DNA of 9,783 nt from NCBI GenBank assembly GCA_902489645.1, contig CABUAW010000076.1:1-9783 (forward strand), written 5' to 3'. Position numbers and translations under genes: made by a program. Source of the DNA: an uncultured Lachnospiraceae bacterium. Lineage in GTDB: Bacteria > Bacillota > Clostridia > Lachnospirales > Lachnospiraceae. Positions 1 to 7,327 of the stretch are shown here, piece by piece (the stretch's first letter is position 1; each line of letters opens with the position of its first letter). The notes under the pieces are model-generated. The model saw only the letters and a program-made list of their open reading frames with translations, was not told the origin of the DNA and ran no database searches.

Positions 1-54
1 CCCAGGACCGACCGGTTATGAGCCGGTTGCTCTAACCAACTGAGCTAAAGGTCC
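1..54 (-). tRNA. tRNA-Met (CAU anticodon), cut by window edge
   Basis: On the minus strand the gene begins GGACCTTTAGCTCAG and reaches an anticodon arm with loop bases CTCATAA, giving anticodon CAT. The T arm and 3' acceptor strand lie outside the window. The D-arm (AGCTCAGTTGGTTAGAGC) is well formed. The sequence resembles elongator tRNA-Met of Lachnospiraceae. A tRNA-Ile with a lysidine-modified CAU anticodon cannot be formally excluded from a partial gene. It is the third gene of a Glu-Thr-Met run and lies 60 bases after tRNA-Thr. Confidence 0.88.
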
Positions 55-114
55 ATAAAATGAAACATCTTCCCTCCAAGCATAAAACCGCTCTGCCGGA
101 ATTCAAGATGTAAA

Positions 115-187
115 AGCCGATGATCGGACTCGAACCGATAACCTGCTGATTACAAATCAGCTGCTCTGCCAATTGAGCCACATCGGC
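115..187 (-). tRNA. tRNA-Thr (UGU anticodon)
   Basis: A complete cloverleaf is readable on the minus strand. The acceptor arms GCCGATG and CATCGGC pair, the anticodon stem is GCTGA/TCAGC around loop TTTGTAA (anticodon TGT), and the T arm contains GGTTCGAGTCC. The discriminator base is U, as expected for tRNA-Thr. CCA is not encoded, so it must be added post-transcriptionally. Only four bases separate it from the upstream tRNA-Glu, so the two are clearly cotranscribed. Confidence 0.96.
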
Positions 188-191
188 TTAA

Positions 192-263
192 TGACTCCAA
201 GGGGATTTGAACCCCTGTTACCGCCGTGAAAGGGCGGTGTCTTAACCGCTTGACCATGGAGCC
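192..263 (-). tRNA. tRNA-Glu (UUC anticodon)
   Basis: A complete cloverleaf is readable on the minus strand. The acceptor arms GGCTCCA and TGGAGTC pair with one G-U, the anticodon stem is CCGCC/GGCGG around loop CTTTCAC (anticodon TTC), and the T arm contains GGTTCAAATCC. CCA is not encoded. It is the first gene of the Glu-Thr-Met unit and starts about six bases after the predicted transcription start of the promoter at 276-304. Confidence 0.96.
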
Positions 264-275
264 TCAACGACAACT

Positions 276-304
276 ATCATACCATATATCAACAACTTTG
301 GCAA
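276..304 (-). promoter_or_regulatory. Sigma-A-type promoter of the tRNA-Glu-Thr-Met unit
   Basis: On the minus strand there is a -35 TTGCCA (299-304), a 17-base spacer and a -10 TATGAT (276-281). The predicted start is near 269, only about six bases before the mature tRNA-Glu 5' end. The tRNA block therefore has its own promoter and need not depend on read-through from the sugar operon upstream. Confidence 0.85.
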
Positions 305-307
305 GAC

Positions 308-356
308 ATTTTTTTATTTTTTTCTGAATTTTTTATCCAATTTTTTATGCTTTTTT
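308..356 (-). promoter_or_regulatory. Phased A-tracts upstream of the tRNA promoter (UP-element-like)
   Basis: On the minus strand five A-tracts of 6-7 bases occupy 309-315, 317-323, 329-334, 341-346 and 351-356. They begin just upstream of the -35 box of the tRNA promoter. The centres are about 8-12 bases apart, close to the helical repeat, which predicts curved DNA. A-rich DNA at about -40 to -60 is known to stimulate stable-RNA promoters by binding the RNA polymerase alpha C-terminal domain. That role here is inferred. Confidence 0.5.
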
Positions 357-360
357 ACCA

Positions 361-386
361 GGGGGCGGCGTCCGGACGCCGCCCCC
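361..386. repeat. 26-base perfect GC-rich palindrome at the 3' end of the sugar operon
   Basis: A perfect inverted repeat is centred between 373 and 374 on TCCGGA. Twenty-four of its 26 bases are G or C, in a strongly AT-rich surround. It begins eight bases beyond the ATPase stop codon. As RNA it would form a very stable hairpin on either strand, but no U-tract follows it on either strand: the minus-strand transcript continues UGGUAAAAAAGC. It may be a non-canonical terminator, an mRNA 3'-end protecting hairpin, or a dispersed palindromic repeat. Confidence 0.75.
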
Positions 387-393
387 CGCAGGC

Positions 394-1566
394 TTAAAAT
401 TCGAGGTTTTTTCCGCTCTCTTTATCAAAGATATGAGCCACACTGCCCTGAAATGTAAATTCAATTTCCTTCCCCATAGAAATAAAGGAACGATTTCCAA
501 TGGTCGGTACAATGATAATAATATCTTTTCCCTGGGCGGTAACATGATAGTGAATTTCACTTCCCATCATTTCGGCAACATCCACAACGCCTTTAATTTT
601 TGCACCGGTTCCGCTATCCAGCGCTAAATGCTCCGGACGGACGCCAAGCACCACCGGCTGAGGTTTCACATTTTTAGCCAGCAGACGTTCCTGTTTTTCT
701 TCGGATAAAACAACGGTTAATCCTTCTAATTTTACTGCATATTTACCGTCAGCCATCGTCAGTTCCGCATCAAACTGATTCATTCTCGGCATTCCGATAA
801 ATCCGGCGACAAACAGATTGGCCGGGTTATCAAATACTTCCTGGGGTGTGCCGACCTGCTGAATGACCCCGTCTTTCATAATAACAATCCGGTCGCCCAG
901 CGTCATGGCCTCTGTCTGGTCATGGGTTACGTAAATAAATGTCGTATCGATACGTTTACGAAGCTTGATAATTTCCGCTCTCATTTGATTACGAAGTTTT
1001 GCGTCCAGGTTCGAGAGCGGCTCATCCATCAAAAGTACCTTTGGATTTCGGACAATTGCGCGGCCTATGGCAACTCTCTGTCTCTGTCCGCCGGAAAGCG
1101 CCTTTGGTTTTCGCTCCAGATATTCGGTAATTCCGAGAATTTCCGCAGCTTCCTTCACCTTTTTCTCAATCGTCGCCTTATCCACTTTTTTCAATTTCAA
1201 CGGATAAGCCATATTTTCAAATACCGTCATATGCGGATAAAGGGCGTAGCTCTGGAATACCATGGCGATATCCCGTTCTTTTGCCGCCACATCGTTGACG
1301 CGTCTCTCATCAATGTACAAATCGCCGGACGATATCTCTTCCAGGCCGGCCACCATACGGAGTGTTGTGGATTTTCCACACCCGGACGGTCCGACTAATA
1401 CAATAAACTCTTTATCCGCAATATCCAGGTTAAATTCCTGCACAGCTACGACGCCCTCTTCTGTGACCAGAAGATTGCTTTTCTTTTCCTGCTCCCCTTT
1501 TTTATTTTTCTTCTTTTCCGTATTGGGATATATTTTCTTTATATTTTTCAATTTTAAACTTGCCAT
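394..1566 (-). CDS. Sugar ABC transporter ATP-binding protein (MsmK/UgpC/MalK type)
   Basis: This 390-residue cytoplasmic ATPase powers sugar import. It shows Walker A GPSGCGKST (59-67), Q-loop Q105, signature LSGGQ (157-161), Walker B ending in D181-E182, D-loop SNLD and switch H215. The C-terminal part from about residue 255 is the MalK-type regulatory OB domain, including GVRPEHL. The start at 1566 is chosen because GGAGGA (1573-1578) lies seven bases upstream and the family's N-terminus begins MASLKLKNI; a longer frame to 1683 runs back into the phosphorylase gene and is not supported. A lysine-rich insert (about residues 17-30) sits between the first beta strands. It is the last gene of the operon, 22 bases after the phosphorylase. 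Many Firmicutes share one MsmK between several transporters, so it may serve others too. Confidence 0.95.
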   Translation of the reverse strand: MASLKLKNIKKIYPNTEKKKNKKGEQEKKSNLLVTEEGVVAVQEFNLDIADKEFIVLVGPSGCGKSTTLRMVAGLEEISSGDLYIDERRVNDVAAKERDIAMVFQSYALYPHMTVFENMAYPLKLKKVDKATIEKKVKEAAEILGITEYLERKPKALSGGQRQRVAIGRAIVRNPKVLLMDEPLSNLDAKLRNQMRAEIIKLRKRIDTTFIYVTHDQTEAMTLGDRIVIMKDGVIQQVGTPQEVFDNPANLFVAGFIGMPRMNQFDAELTMADGKYAVKLEGLTVVLSEEKQERLLAKNVKPQPVVLGVRPEHLALDSGTGAKIKGVVDVAEMMGSEIHYHVTAQGKDIIIIVPTIGNRSFISMGKEIEFTFQGSVAHIFDKESGKNLEF

Positions 1567-1588
1567 TATTGTTCCTCCATCCCCTGTA

Positions 1589-3766
1589 TCAAGGCAATGT
1601 ATACCACCGGATTTCGTTGGCTTCCATATGAAGTTCAAAGTTGCTTCCGTCGCCGAGGTACACAAGCGTATCCTGAGGCTCATAAGTGTTATTTACAACG
1701 CAGTATTTTCCGTTTTTCACATAAGCATGGATTTCCACGTTGACGTTTGTACAAAACCACCGTAAAAGCTCGTCTTCGCTATGGGTACTCCATAGTATAC
1801 TTCGATATAAAATCCGGCTGTTCTCAAAACTATATGGGAGACCGCTGATATAAACCGCACGTCCTTTTCCGAAAGAATTGACCGCCATCTGAACCTCTTT
1901 ATCCCTCTGAACCAAAATCTTTGTTCCTTCATAGGCATAAATATTTTTCTTACCCTCGCCAAAATCAACCGTTTCTTCAACATCCGCAAGAATAAAATGC
2001 TCCGGATGCTCTTCCCAATTATACTTGTCATAATTCAATGTGAATCCGGTTTCCTTCTCCACCCCAAGTACATTGGCAAGCTGAAAATAATGTCCCTGGT
2101 ACTGATGTCCCGATGGTTCTCCAACGCCGATAAAGCCGCCGCCATTATAAATAAATTCACGAATTCTGGCTGTCAGTTGTGCATCTTCCCATACATAGCC
2201 GCCGGTATGGGCCGTATCCCCGTCGCCCACAATAATAATAACGTCTATATCATCCAAAACATGTTCATTCGACCGTACATCATCAAATGAAATGAATCTC
2301 ACATCAAAGGCCGCACCGGAAAGCGCCTCAATCACACCTTCATAGCTATAGTTTTGTTTTTGATATAAGGCATGATGTACCATGTGGCAGCCCCAGCTTC
2401 GGATTTTTCCCCAGCAATTCAATACCGCAACCGTTTTTACGCAGTAAGGCTCTGTTCCCCGGGCATTCTCATATAATTCGCGAAACTCATGACATACGCT
2501 TTCCACATAGTCGATAAATTCCGGAAACTGCAGCGCCAGTTTCAAATAACCGCCATATCCGATACGGTCTATCGGGCTTCTGAGAATGGCCCTCCGGGAT
2601 GTCACCCAATTTATTTTTGCTTCTTTTACCGGGTCGCCCCCTTCATAAAACGTATCCGGAAAGAAATAAGGCAGGAAGCGTCCCTCCGTATATTTTGCAC
2701 CTGAAATATCCGAAATCAGACGAAGTGTGCTTCCGTTTCCCACGCTGCCTACGACCGCATCCAGGCCAATGGATTCAAATTCAGGCATAAATGGTTCTGT
2801 CCCAATCCAATGGTCTCCCAAAAACATCATGGCTTCTTTACCATATTCATGGGTAATATCCACCATCTCTTTTGCAAGTTTTGCAACCTCCCGCCGCTGA
2901 AATGCCTGAAAATCCAGGAATTCCCTGCTTGGAATACGGTACTGATTATTATAATACCCCTGGTCGATAATATATTCCGGCCGGAACGGGTATCCCGCTT
3001 CTTTTTCAAATTGCTCTAAAATATACGGACTTACCGATGCCGAATATCCATACCAATCCACATATTTTTCCCTTTTCAGCTCATCAAATACCAATGTAAA
3101 CTGATGAAAAAACGTTGTATACCGAATCACGTCCACATACGGATGTTCTTCACAAAATTTTCGAAGCCGCTCCATAGAATACTTATGTGTTTTTGGCTGT
3201 CTCACGTCAAAGGTAATCTGATGTTCAAAATTTTTCCAGTCATTTGTTACCGCATTGTACATATGTACCGGGTCCCATATTATATAGGCCAAAAAACTTA
3301 CCGTATACTCATGAAATTTTTTGACGTTTTCAATGATGACGCTGACATTTCTTTCCTCATAATGCCATTGGTCCGACGGGACAACCTCGCCTGTGGAACG
3401 GTCAATAACCTCCCACCAGCGTTTTATATCATCCCTTGTATTCACCTGCATCAATTCTTCGGAAATTCCAGTCATCAGCGAAATCTCCAGACTGTTCTCC
3501 ACAGCCGTATGAAATCCGGTCATGATATAGCACTGCTGCACTTCGTCCGGATTTGCCTTTGCCCACCCGTTATCTTTACGTGTCGTATAATAGGTCGAAT
3601 AAATTTTTGCCCCCGTATGCGTCAATTCTTCCGGAAATTCTGTGCCATCACAGTCTCTGATGGCGTCAGCTCCCCAACGCTTTAAAATTTCAATTGTTTC
3701 CGGCACCACATCTAAATTCGTCGGAATAGTCACACGTCCTGTTTTAAATGTCTCGTTCTGTTTCAT
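1589..3766 (-). CDS. lnpA: 1,3-beta-galactosyl-N-acetylhexosamine phosphorylase, GH112 (GNB/LNB phosphorylase)
   Basis: This 725-residue cytoplasmic enzyme is predicted to split Gal-beta-1,3-GalNAc and/or Gal-beta-1,3-GlcNAc with phosphate into galactose 1-phosphate and the free HexNAc. It matches remembered Bifidobacterium longum GNB/LNB phosphorylase (about 751 residues) along its whole length: WGADAIRDCDGT (31-42), SFLAYIIWDPVHMYN (157-171), the catalytic segment MMFLGDHWIGTEP (313-325), KYTEGRFLPYFFPDTFYEG (358-376), FISFDDV (491-497) and YISGLPYS (639-646). D318 corresponds to the general acid (Asp313 in B. longum). Residues 1 to about 435 form the deformed TIM barrel, then a Rossmann-like domain and a C-terminal beta domain. 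No signal peptide is seen. The fifth operon gene, it starts 20 bases after the small membrane protein with a modest site (AAGGAA). GH112 also includes galactosyl-rhamnose phosphorylases; the kinase at 8306-9421 favours a HexNAc substrate. Confidence 0.95.
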   Translation of the reverse strand: MKQNETFKTGRVTIPTNLDVVPETIEILKRWGADAIRDCDGTEFPEELTHTGAKIYSTYYTTRKDNGWAKANPDEVQQCYIMTGFHTAVENSLEISLMTGISEELMQVNTRDDIKRWWEVIDRSTGEVVPSDQWHYEERNVSVIIENVKKFHEYTVSFLAYIIWDPVHMYNAVTNDWKNFEHQITFDVRQPKTHKYSMERLRKFCEEHPYVDVIRYTTFFHQFTLVFDELKREKYVDWYGYSASVSPYILEQFEKEAGYPFRPEYIIDQGYYNNQYRIPSREFLDFQAFQRREVAKLAKEMVDITHEYGKEAMMFLGDHWIGTEPFMPEFESIGLDAVVGSVGNGSTLRLISDISGAKYTEGRFLPYFFPDTFYEGGDPVKEAKINWVTSRRAILRSPIDRIGYGGYLKLALQFPEFIDYVESVCHEFRELYENARGTEPYCVKTVAVLNCWGKIRSWGCHMVHHALYQKQNYSYEGVIEALSGAAFDVRFISFDDVRSNEHVLDDIDVIIIVGDGDTAHTGGYVWEDAQLTARIREFIYNGGGFIGVGEPSGHQYQGHYFQLANVLGVEKETGFTLNYDKYNWEEHPEHFILADVEETVDFGEGKKNIYAYEGTKILVQRDKEVQMAVNSFGKGRAVYISGLPYSFENSRILYRSILWSTHSEDELLRWFCTNVNVEIHAYVKNGKYCVVNNTYEPQDTLVYLGDGSNFELHMEANEIRWYTLP

Positions 3767-3786
3767 GTCCCAACATTCCTTACTGA

Positions 3787-3987
3787 TTATTTCTTATTTG
3801 GTGTCTCAAATGGTTTATTATAAATAAGCAATGCAGCCAGCAATAAGATGACTCCCAGTATCATAAGTCCCAGGCCGAACAGTTTTCCGGTCATTTTCCA
3901 TCCTGCAAAAACAAGAATAAGACCTACGATAAAAAACAATGCAATCAATGCGACACGGGCTTTTACATGTTCTTTCCAAAATTCCAT
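3787..3987 (-). CDS. Small two-helix membrane protein of unknown function in the sugar operon
   Basis: This 66-residue protein has a short charged N-terminus, two hydrophobic segments (about 12-30 and 36-56) joined by a short loop KMTGK (31-35), and a polar lysine-containing tail. Both ends are expected to be cytoplasmic. It begins nine bases after the second permease's stop codon, with GGGTGA as likely binding site overlapping that region, so translation is probably coupled. It ends 20 bases before the phosphorylase start. Similar short, uncharacterised two-helix proteins are known beside sugar ABC permeases in Lachnospiraceae (possibly the DUF6903 group, from memory only). Its position suggests an accessory subunit or assembly factor of the importer. 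No function is established. Confidence 0.85.
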   Translation of the reverse strand: MEFWKEHVKARVALIALFFIVGLILVFAGWKMTGKLFGLGLMILGVILLLAALLIYNKPFETPNKK

Positions 3988-3996
3988 TGCTTCACC

Positions 3997-4887
3997 CTAT
4001 CCTTTCAATCCGCCGACGGTCATTCCCTCTGTCAATTTGCTCTGTACACAAATATACAAAATCAGGGTCGGCAGCATTACCAATACGAGTCCCGCATACA
4101 TCATACCATATTCTGCCGCCGATTGCTGCGCCTGCATTAAATTCAGCAAGCCTACCGGCAAAGTTCTCTGTCCTGTGGCCGAACTCATCAATGTCATCGA
4201 AATAATATATTCATTCCAGAAAGATAAAAAGTTAAATAATATGATTGTAATAATGGATGGTTTTGCCATTGGGAAAATAATATCCCACATAGCTCTGTTA
4301 TAGCTTGCGCCATCGATATAAGCAGCCTCCTCATAATCGTGGGGCAGGGTTGCAAAATACCCGGAAAGCAGGTAAATCGTAAAAGGCAAAGCGGTCGCCG
4401 CATATACAATAGCCAATACGACCAGATTATTCAGCAGAAAACCTCTGCCAATCATTTTATTGAGCCAGACATCTCCGTCCTTCAGCATCAGAAAAATCGG
4501 CACAACAATATAGTTTACATTAATAAACAGCCCGGCCATAAAGCATCCGTTTAAGAACTTACGGCCGCGGAAATTGAATCTTGACAGACAATACGCCGCA
4601 GGCAGCGCCACAACCAACAGAATAATCAAAGCCAGAGCGGTCACAATCACTGAATTGAGCATATATTCGCCCATCTTTGCCGTGTTCCATGCGTTTACAA
4701 AATTTTGCCAATATAAACCCGCCGGCAATGTCCACGGATTTCCATAAAATTCGCTGTTTTGTTTAAATGCGGCCATAAACACCCAAGCTACCGGAACAAT
4801 AATGACAATTGCCAGTGCAAGCAAGGCCACATAAATAAAGACTTTATATAAGCGTTCCGCGGAAGTGGATTCATTTTTATTTTTCAT
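3997..4887 (-). CDS. Sugar ABC transporter permease, MalG/NgcG type
   Basis: This 296-residue integral membrane protein is one of the two pore-forming subunits. About six hydrophobic helices are visible: near 15-38, 76-98, 112-134, 153-176, 208-228 and 262-282. The cytoplasmic EAA loop that docks on the ATPase is at 186-207 (EEAAYIDGASYNRAMWDIIFP). The C-terminus carries TEGMTVGGLKG, a common ending of MalG-like subunits. The start at 4887 is supported by an AGGAGG-type site that overlaps the stop codon of the upstream permease 12 bases away, pointing to translational coupling. Family CUT1 transporters usually carry di- and oligosaccharides, which fits the disaccharide phosphorylase downstream. 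Confidence 0.95.
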   Translation of the reverse strand: MKNKNESTSAERLYKVFIYVALLALAIVIIVPVAWVFMAAFKQNSEFYGNPWTLPAGLYWQNFVNAWNTAKMGEYMLNSVIVTALALIILLVVALPAAYCLSRFNFRGRKFLNGCFMAGLFINVNYIVVPIFLMLKDGDVWLNKMIGRGFLLNNLVVLAIVYAATALPFTIYLLSGYFATLPHDYEEAAYIDGASYNRAMWDIIFPMAKPSIITIILFNFLSFWNEYIISMTLMSSATGQRTLPVGLLNLMQAQQSAAEYGMMYAGLVLVMLPTLILYICVQSKLTEGMTVGGLKG

Positions 4888-4899
4888 TATCCTTCCTCC

Positions 4900-5784
4900 T
4901 TAGAATTCTAATGGTTCACGTTCTGTCACCTTGTTTACCAATGCCGAAAGTGCAAAGGAAAACAAAAAGATGACAACACCGATTGCCATACTATATCCAT
5001 ACAAGCCGGCATCCTTCTGACTGTACATATAATTTAACGCAACATTGGAAGCGCCATTTGGTCCGCCGGAGGTCATCGCCTTCACAAATAAAAAGGCCAT
5101 ATTAATTGTTGAAATAATAAAGAATGTCAGGGTTGTACGGATGTTGGTCCATATTAACGGAATAGTGATATGAAAAAACTGCTCGATACGCCCGGCGCCA
5201 TCCAGACTGGCGCTTTCATATAAGCTCACCGGCACACTGGACATGGAAGCCATATACATAACCATATAATATCCGATAGCCTGCCATACCATAGCAATAA
5301 TAAGACTGACCATAACAAGCTTCTCGCCTTTCCAGAGAATCGGATTCGTCATATCCCGAAACATTCCGATAATACTGTTTAACATACCATTTTCCGGTTT
5401 ATAAATTGCAGAAAAAATACCCGAAATAACAACGACAGATAAAATATTAGGAATATAGAATATAATTCTGAAAAAATTCTGCCCCTTTATTTTCTCTCTC
5501 GACAAAATTCCTGCAAATACCAGTGCAAATGCAAATGTAATGATAGTGACTACGACAACCAGCAAAATCATATTCTGCATGGACTGGATAAATTTCGTAT
5601 CCAAAATAAGTGTTCGGAAATTCTTTAATCCCACAAAAGTTTCATCCGGCGTATACGCCCCTCTTTCATACAAAGACATCCGAAATACATTAAACGTAGG
5701 CACAATCATAAAGATGAAAAAAAGAATCACGGCCGGCGCAATACAAATTGCCAGAAAGCCATTTAACTTTCTATCCTTCTTCAT
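4900..5784 (-). CDS. Sugar ABC transporter permease, MalF/UgpA/NgcF type
   Basis: This 294-residue integral membrane protein pairs with the MalG-type subunit. Six helices are visible, near 10-32, 72-94, 104-128, 155-178, 213-236 and 262-284. The EAA loop is at 190-211 (ESASLDGAGRIEQFFHITIPLI), with the usual G at the conserved place. A first extracytoplasmic segment including FVGLKNF (50-56) is typical of UgpA-like permeases. Start 5784 has GGGAGG seven bases upstream. A 77-base gap containing a terminator-like hairpin separates it from the binding-protein gene, so permease mRNA is probably less abundant than binding-protein mRNA. Confidence 0.95.
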   Translation of the reverse strand: MKKDRKLNGFLAICIAPAVILFFIFMIVPTFNVFRMSLYERGAYTPDETFVGLKNFRTLILDTKFIQSMQNMILLVVVVTIITFAFALVFAGILSREKIKGQNFFRIIFYIPNILSVVVISGIFSAIYKPENGMLNSIIGMFRDMTNPILWKGEKLVMVSLIIAMVWQAIGYYMVMYMASMSSVPVSLYESASLDGAGRIEQFFHITIPLIWTNIRTTLTFFIISTINMAFLFVKAMTSGGPNGASNVALNYMYSQKDAGLYGYSMAIGVVIFLFSFALSALVNKVTEREPLEF

Positions 5785-5808
5785 AAATCATCCTCCCACA
5801 TATTGAAA

Positions 5809-5833
5809 AACGACGGGCAGATTTTCCTGCCCG
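5809..5833 (-). terminator. Hairpin plus U-tract between binding-protein and permease genes (likely attenuator)
   Basis: On the minus strand CGGGCAG (5827-5833) and CTGCCCG (5814-5820) form a seven-base-pair GC-rich stem with a six-base loop, followed after TCG by TTTTT (5806-5810). It lies in the 77-base gap after the binding-protein stop. A leaky terminator or RNA-stabilising hairpin at this point is a familiar way to make the binding protein in excess over the membrane subunits. Termination must be partial, because the downstream genes have no clear promoter of their own. Confidence 0.65.
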
Positions 5834-5861
5834 CCGCCATTAAAATACCTACTTTTTCCAA

Positions 5862-7220
5862 CTATTTTAAATTAGCACGCATTTGGTCGCTTGCTGTTTT
5901 AATGCTTTCAATCCACTCTTCTTCTGTCAGTTCACCGGATACTAAAGAGTTTACCGGGTCAAAGAATACTGTACGCGCCGAATCAATACCAGGAATTGCT
6001 TCAAATGCTGCAAAATCGCCCATAGCGGCCTTTGCACCATTATCATAAATTGAGTAGAACATCTCATTATCGCCTTCTAATTTATCGGCAATTCCGAGTA
6101 CCGGCTGAATAGCGCCGGAAGCTGCGAAGATTTCACAAGCCGTATCGCTGTAAAGGAAAGCAACGAACTGTTTTGCAGCATCCACATTAGCAGCGCCTGA
6201 TGGAATCCATGCCTGCTCAAACCATGTATAGCTGTAACGGTCTCCGCCTTCTTCAACGGCCGGAAGTGCGGTCATACCCCACTCAAAACCGTCTGCGCGA
6301 GGAGCTTCTGCCATTTCACCAACAATCCATGTACCGTTTGGCATAAAGATTGCTTTGTTGTCAAGAACTAACTGCTGATTCTGTGTAAAATCCTGGTCAT
6401 TTGCCTGAGCCGGAGTGATTGGATTTGTATACTGAGCTAATTTTGCAACAATATCAAAACAGGTCTGAGCTTCTTCCGTATCCCAGATACCTTCTTCGTA
6501 ATTTGTAGCCTTATCAAAGAATTCAGCACCGCCAGCAGAATACATTAAAGCATAGAAGAATGCGTCAAAATAACCTGTTGTCGGATATGTGAATAAGTAA
6601 ATACCTTCTTCAAGAGCTTTGTCGCCCAGTTCCCACATTTCATCCCATGTTGTCGGAACTTCCCAGCCTTTTTCTTCCAAAAGTCCCGCATTATAGAAAA
6701 GTCCGCATGGAGAATAGAACATCGGAGCAAGATATGTCTTTCCATCGCCATAAGGATTTGTCAAAGATGTTTCAGTAAATCCACCGGCAATTTTTTCAGA
6801 AACAAGGGCATCTTCTCCAGGAACCTGCATGGACAATACATCCGTAATATCCGTAATCAGATTTCCTTTGATGAACTGTTCTGTAAGGGCCGCTTCACGT
6901 CCTGTAGCCAAATGAATCACGTCCGGATAATCTCCGCCCTGCATGGAAGGTCCGATAACATCTTCAAGATTCTTATCGGTTGTCAGTTCAACCTTAATAC
7001 CGGTCTGTTCCGTAAAGGCTTCGCATACTTCCTGCCACATTTCTGAACCATAAGCAGTTTCAATAGCTGCAACCTTGATTGTAATATCCTCGGCCGCATC
7101 TGCCGCATCTCCGCTTGTTGTCTCCGCAGCCTTTGTTTCAGTTGAACCGCCGCCGCAGCCAACCAGGGCCGTTGTCACCAAGGCCGCACATAAAAATAAA
7201 CTTAAAAGTCTTTTTTTCAT
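5862..7220 (-). CDS. Lipoprotein sugar-binding protein of ABC importer (family 1 extracellular solute-binding)
   Basis: This 452-residue protein is predicted to capture the disaccharide outside the membrane and deliver it to the two permeases. It has a lipoprotein signal MKKRLLSLFLCAALVTTALVGC with lipobox ALVGC and lipidated C22, then a low-complexity Ser/Thr/Ala/Glu linker (about 23-45). The mature part has CUT1 binding-protein features: EAFTEQTGIKV (67-77), a GGDYPDVI motif (95-102), NPYGDGKTYLAP (155-166), NAGLLEEKGWEVPTTWDEM and the late AKQFVAFLYS helix. It is the first gene of the operon; AGGAGG (7228-7233) is seven bases upstream of the start, ahead of a promoter at 7271-7298. The substrate is inferred from the GH112 gene, not from ligand-binding residues. 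It is not recognisably the bifidobacterial GNB/LNB-binding protein. Confidence 0.95.
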   Translation of the reverse strand: MKKRLLSLFLCAALVTTALVGCGGGSTETKAAETTSGDAADAAEDITIKVAAIETAYGSEMWQEVCEAFTEQTGIKVELTTDKNLEDVIGPSMQGGDYPDVIHLATGREAALTEQFIKGNLITDITDVLSMQVPGEDALVSEKIAGGFTETSLTNPYGDGKTYLAPMFYSPCGLFYNAGLLEEKGWEVPTTWDEMWELGDKALEEGIYLFTYPTTGYFDAFFYALMYSAGGAEFFDKATNYEEGIWDTEEAQTCFDIVAKLAQYTNPITPAQANDQDFTQNQQLVLDNKAIFMPNGTWIVGEMAEAPRADGFEWGMTALPAVEEGGDRYSYTWFEQAWIPSGAANVDAAKQFVAFLYSDTACEIFAASGAIQPVLGIADKLEGDNEMFYSIYDNGAKAAMGDFAAFEAIPGIDSARTVFFDPVNSLVSGELTEEEWIESIKTASDQMRANLK

Positions 7221-7270
7221 TTTTTCTCCTCCTTAAAATGATAAAATAATCGTTCTATTTTTATAATTTT

Positions 7271-7298
7271 AGTATAGCTTATTCCAGATTCTATTCAA
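7271..7298 (-). promoter_or_regulatory. Promoter of the sugar utilisation operon
   Basis: On the minus strand a -35 TTGAAT (7293-7298), 16-base spacer and -10 TATACT (7271-7276) precede the binding-protein gene. The predicted start is near 7264, giving a leader of about 44 bases with the AGGAGG site near its end. A slightly weak -35 and short spacer suit an activator-dependent promoter, consistent with the divergent AraC-family gene. Confidence 0.7.
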
Positions 7299-7327
7299 CC
7301 GCATTATTGCTATCTTTTTTATATATC

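Noticed and set aside
65..111. Inverted repeat ACATCTT/AAGATGT between tRNA-Thr and tRNA-Met as a terminator
   Set aside because: Only seven pairs with a long loop and no adjacent strong T-run; more likely a processing-spacer fold within the tRNA transcript, or chance.
361..386. Calling the GC palindrome a standard intrinsic terminator
   Set aside because: Neither strand has a T-run after the stem, so it is listed as a palindrome with unknown function.
1567..1683. Extended N-terminus of the ATPase from an ATG at 1683
   Set aside because: The extra 39 residues overlap the phosphorylase coding sequence in another frame and do not resemble the family; the ATG at 1566 has a strong ribosome binding site.
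3104..3685. 193-residue plus-strand open frame antisense to the phosphorylase
   Set aside because: No start signal and no recognisable family; it lies wholly within the well-supported GH112 gene on the other strand.
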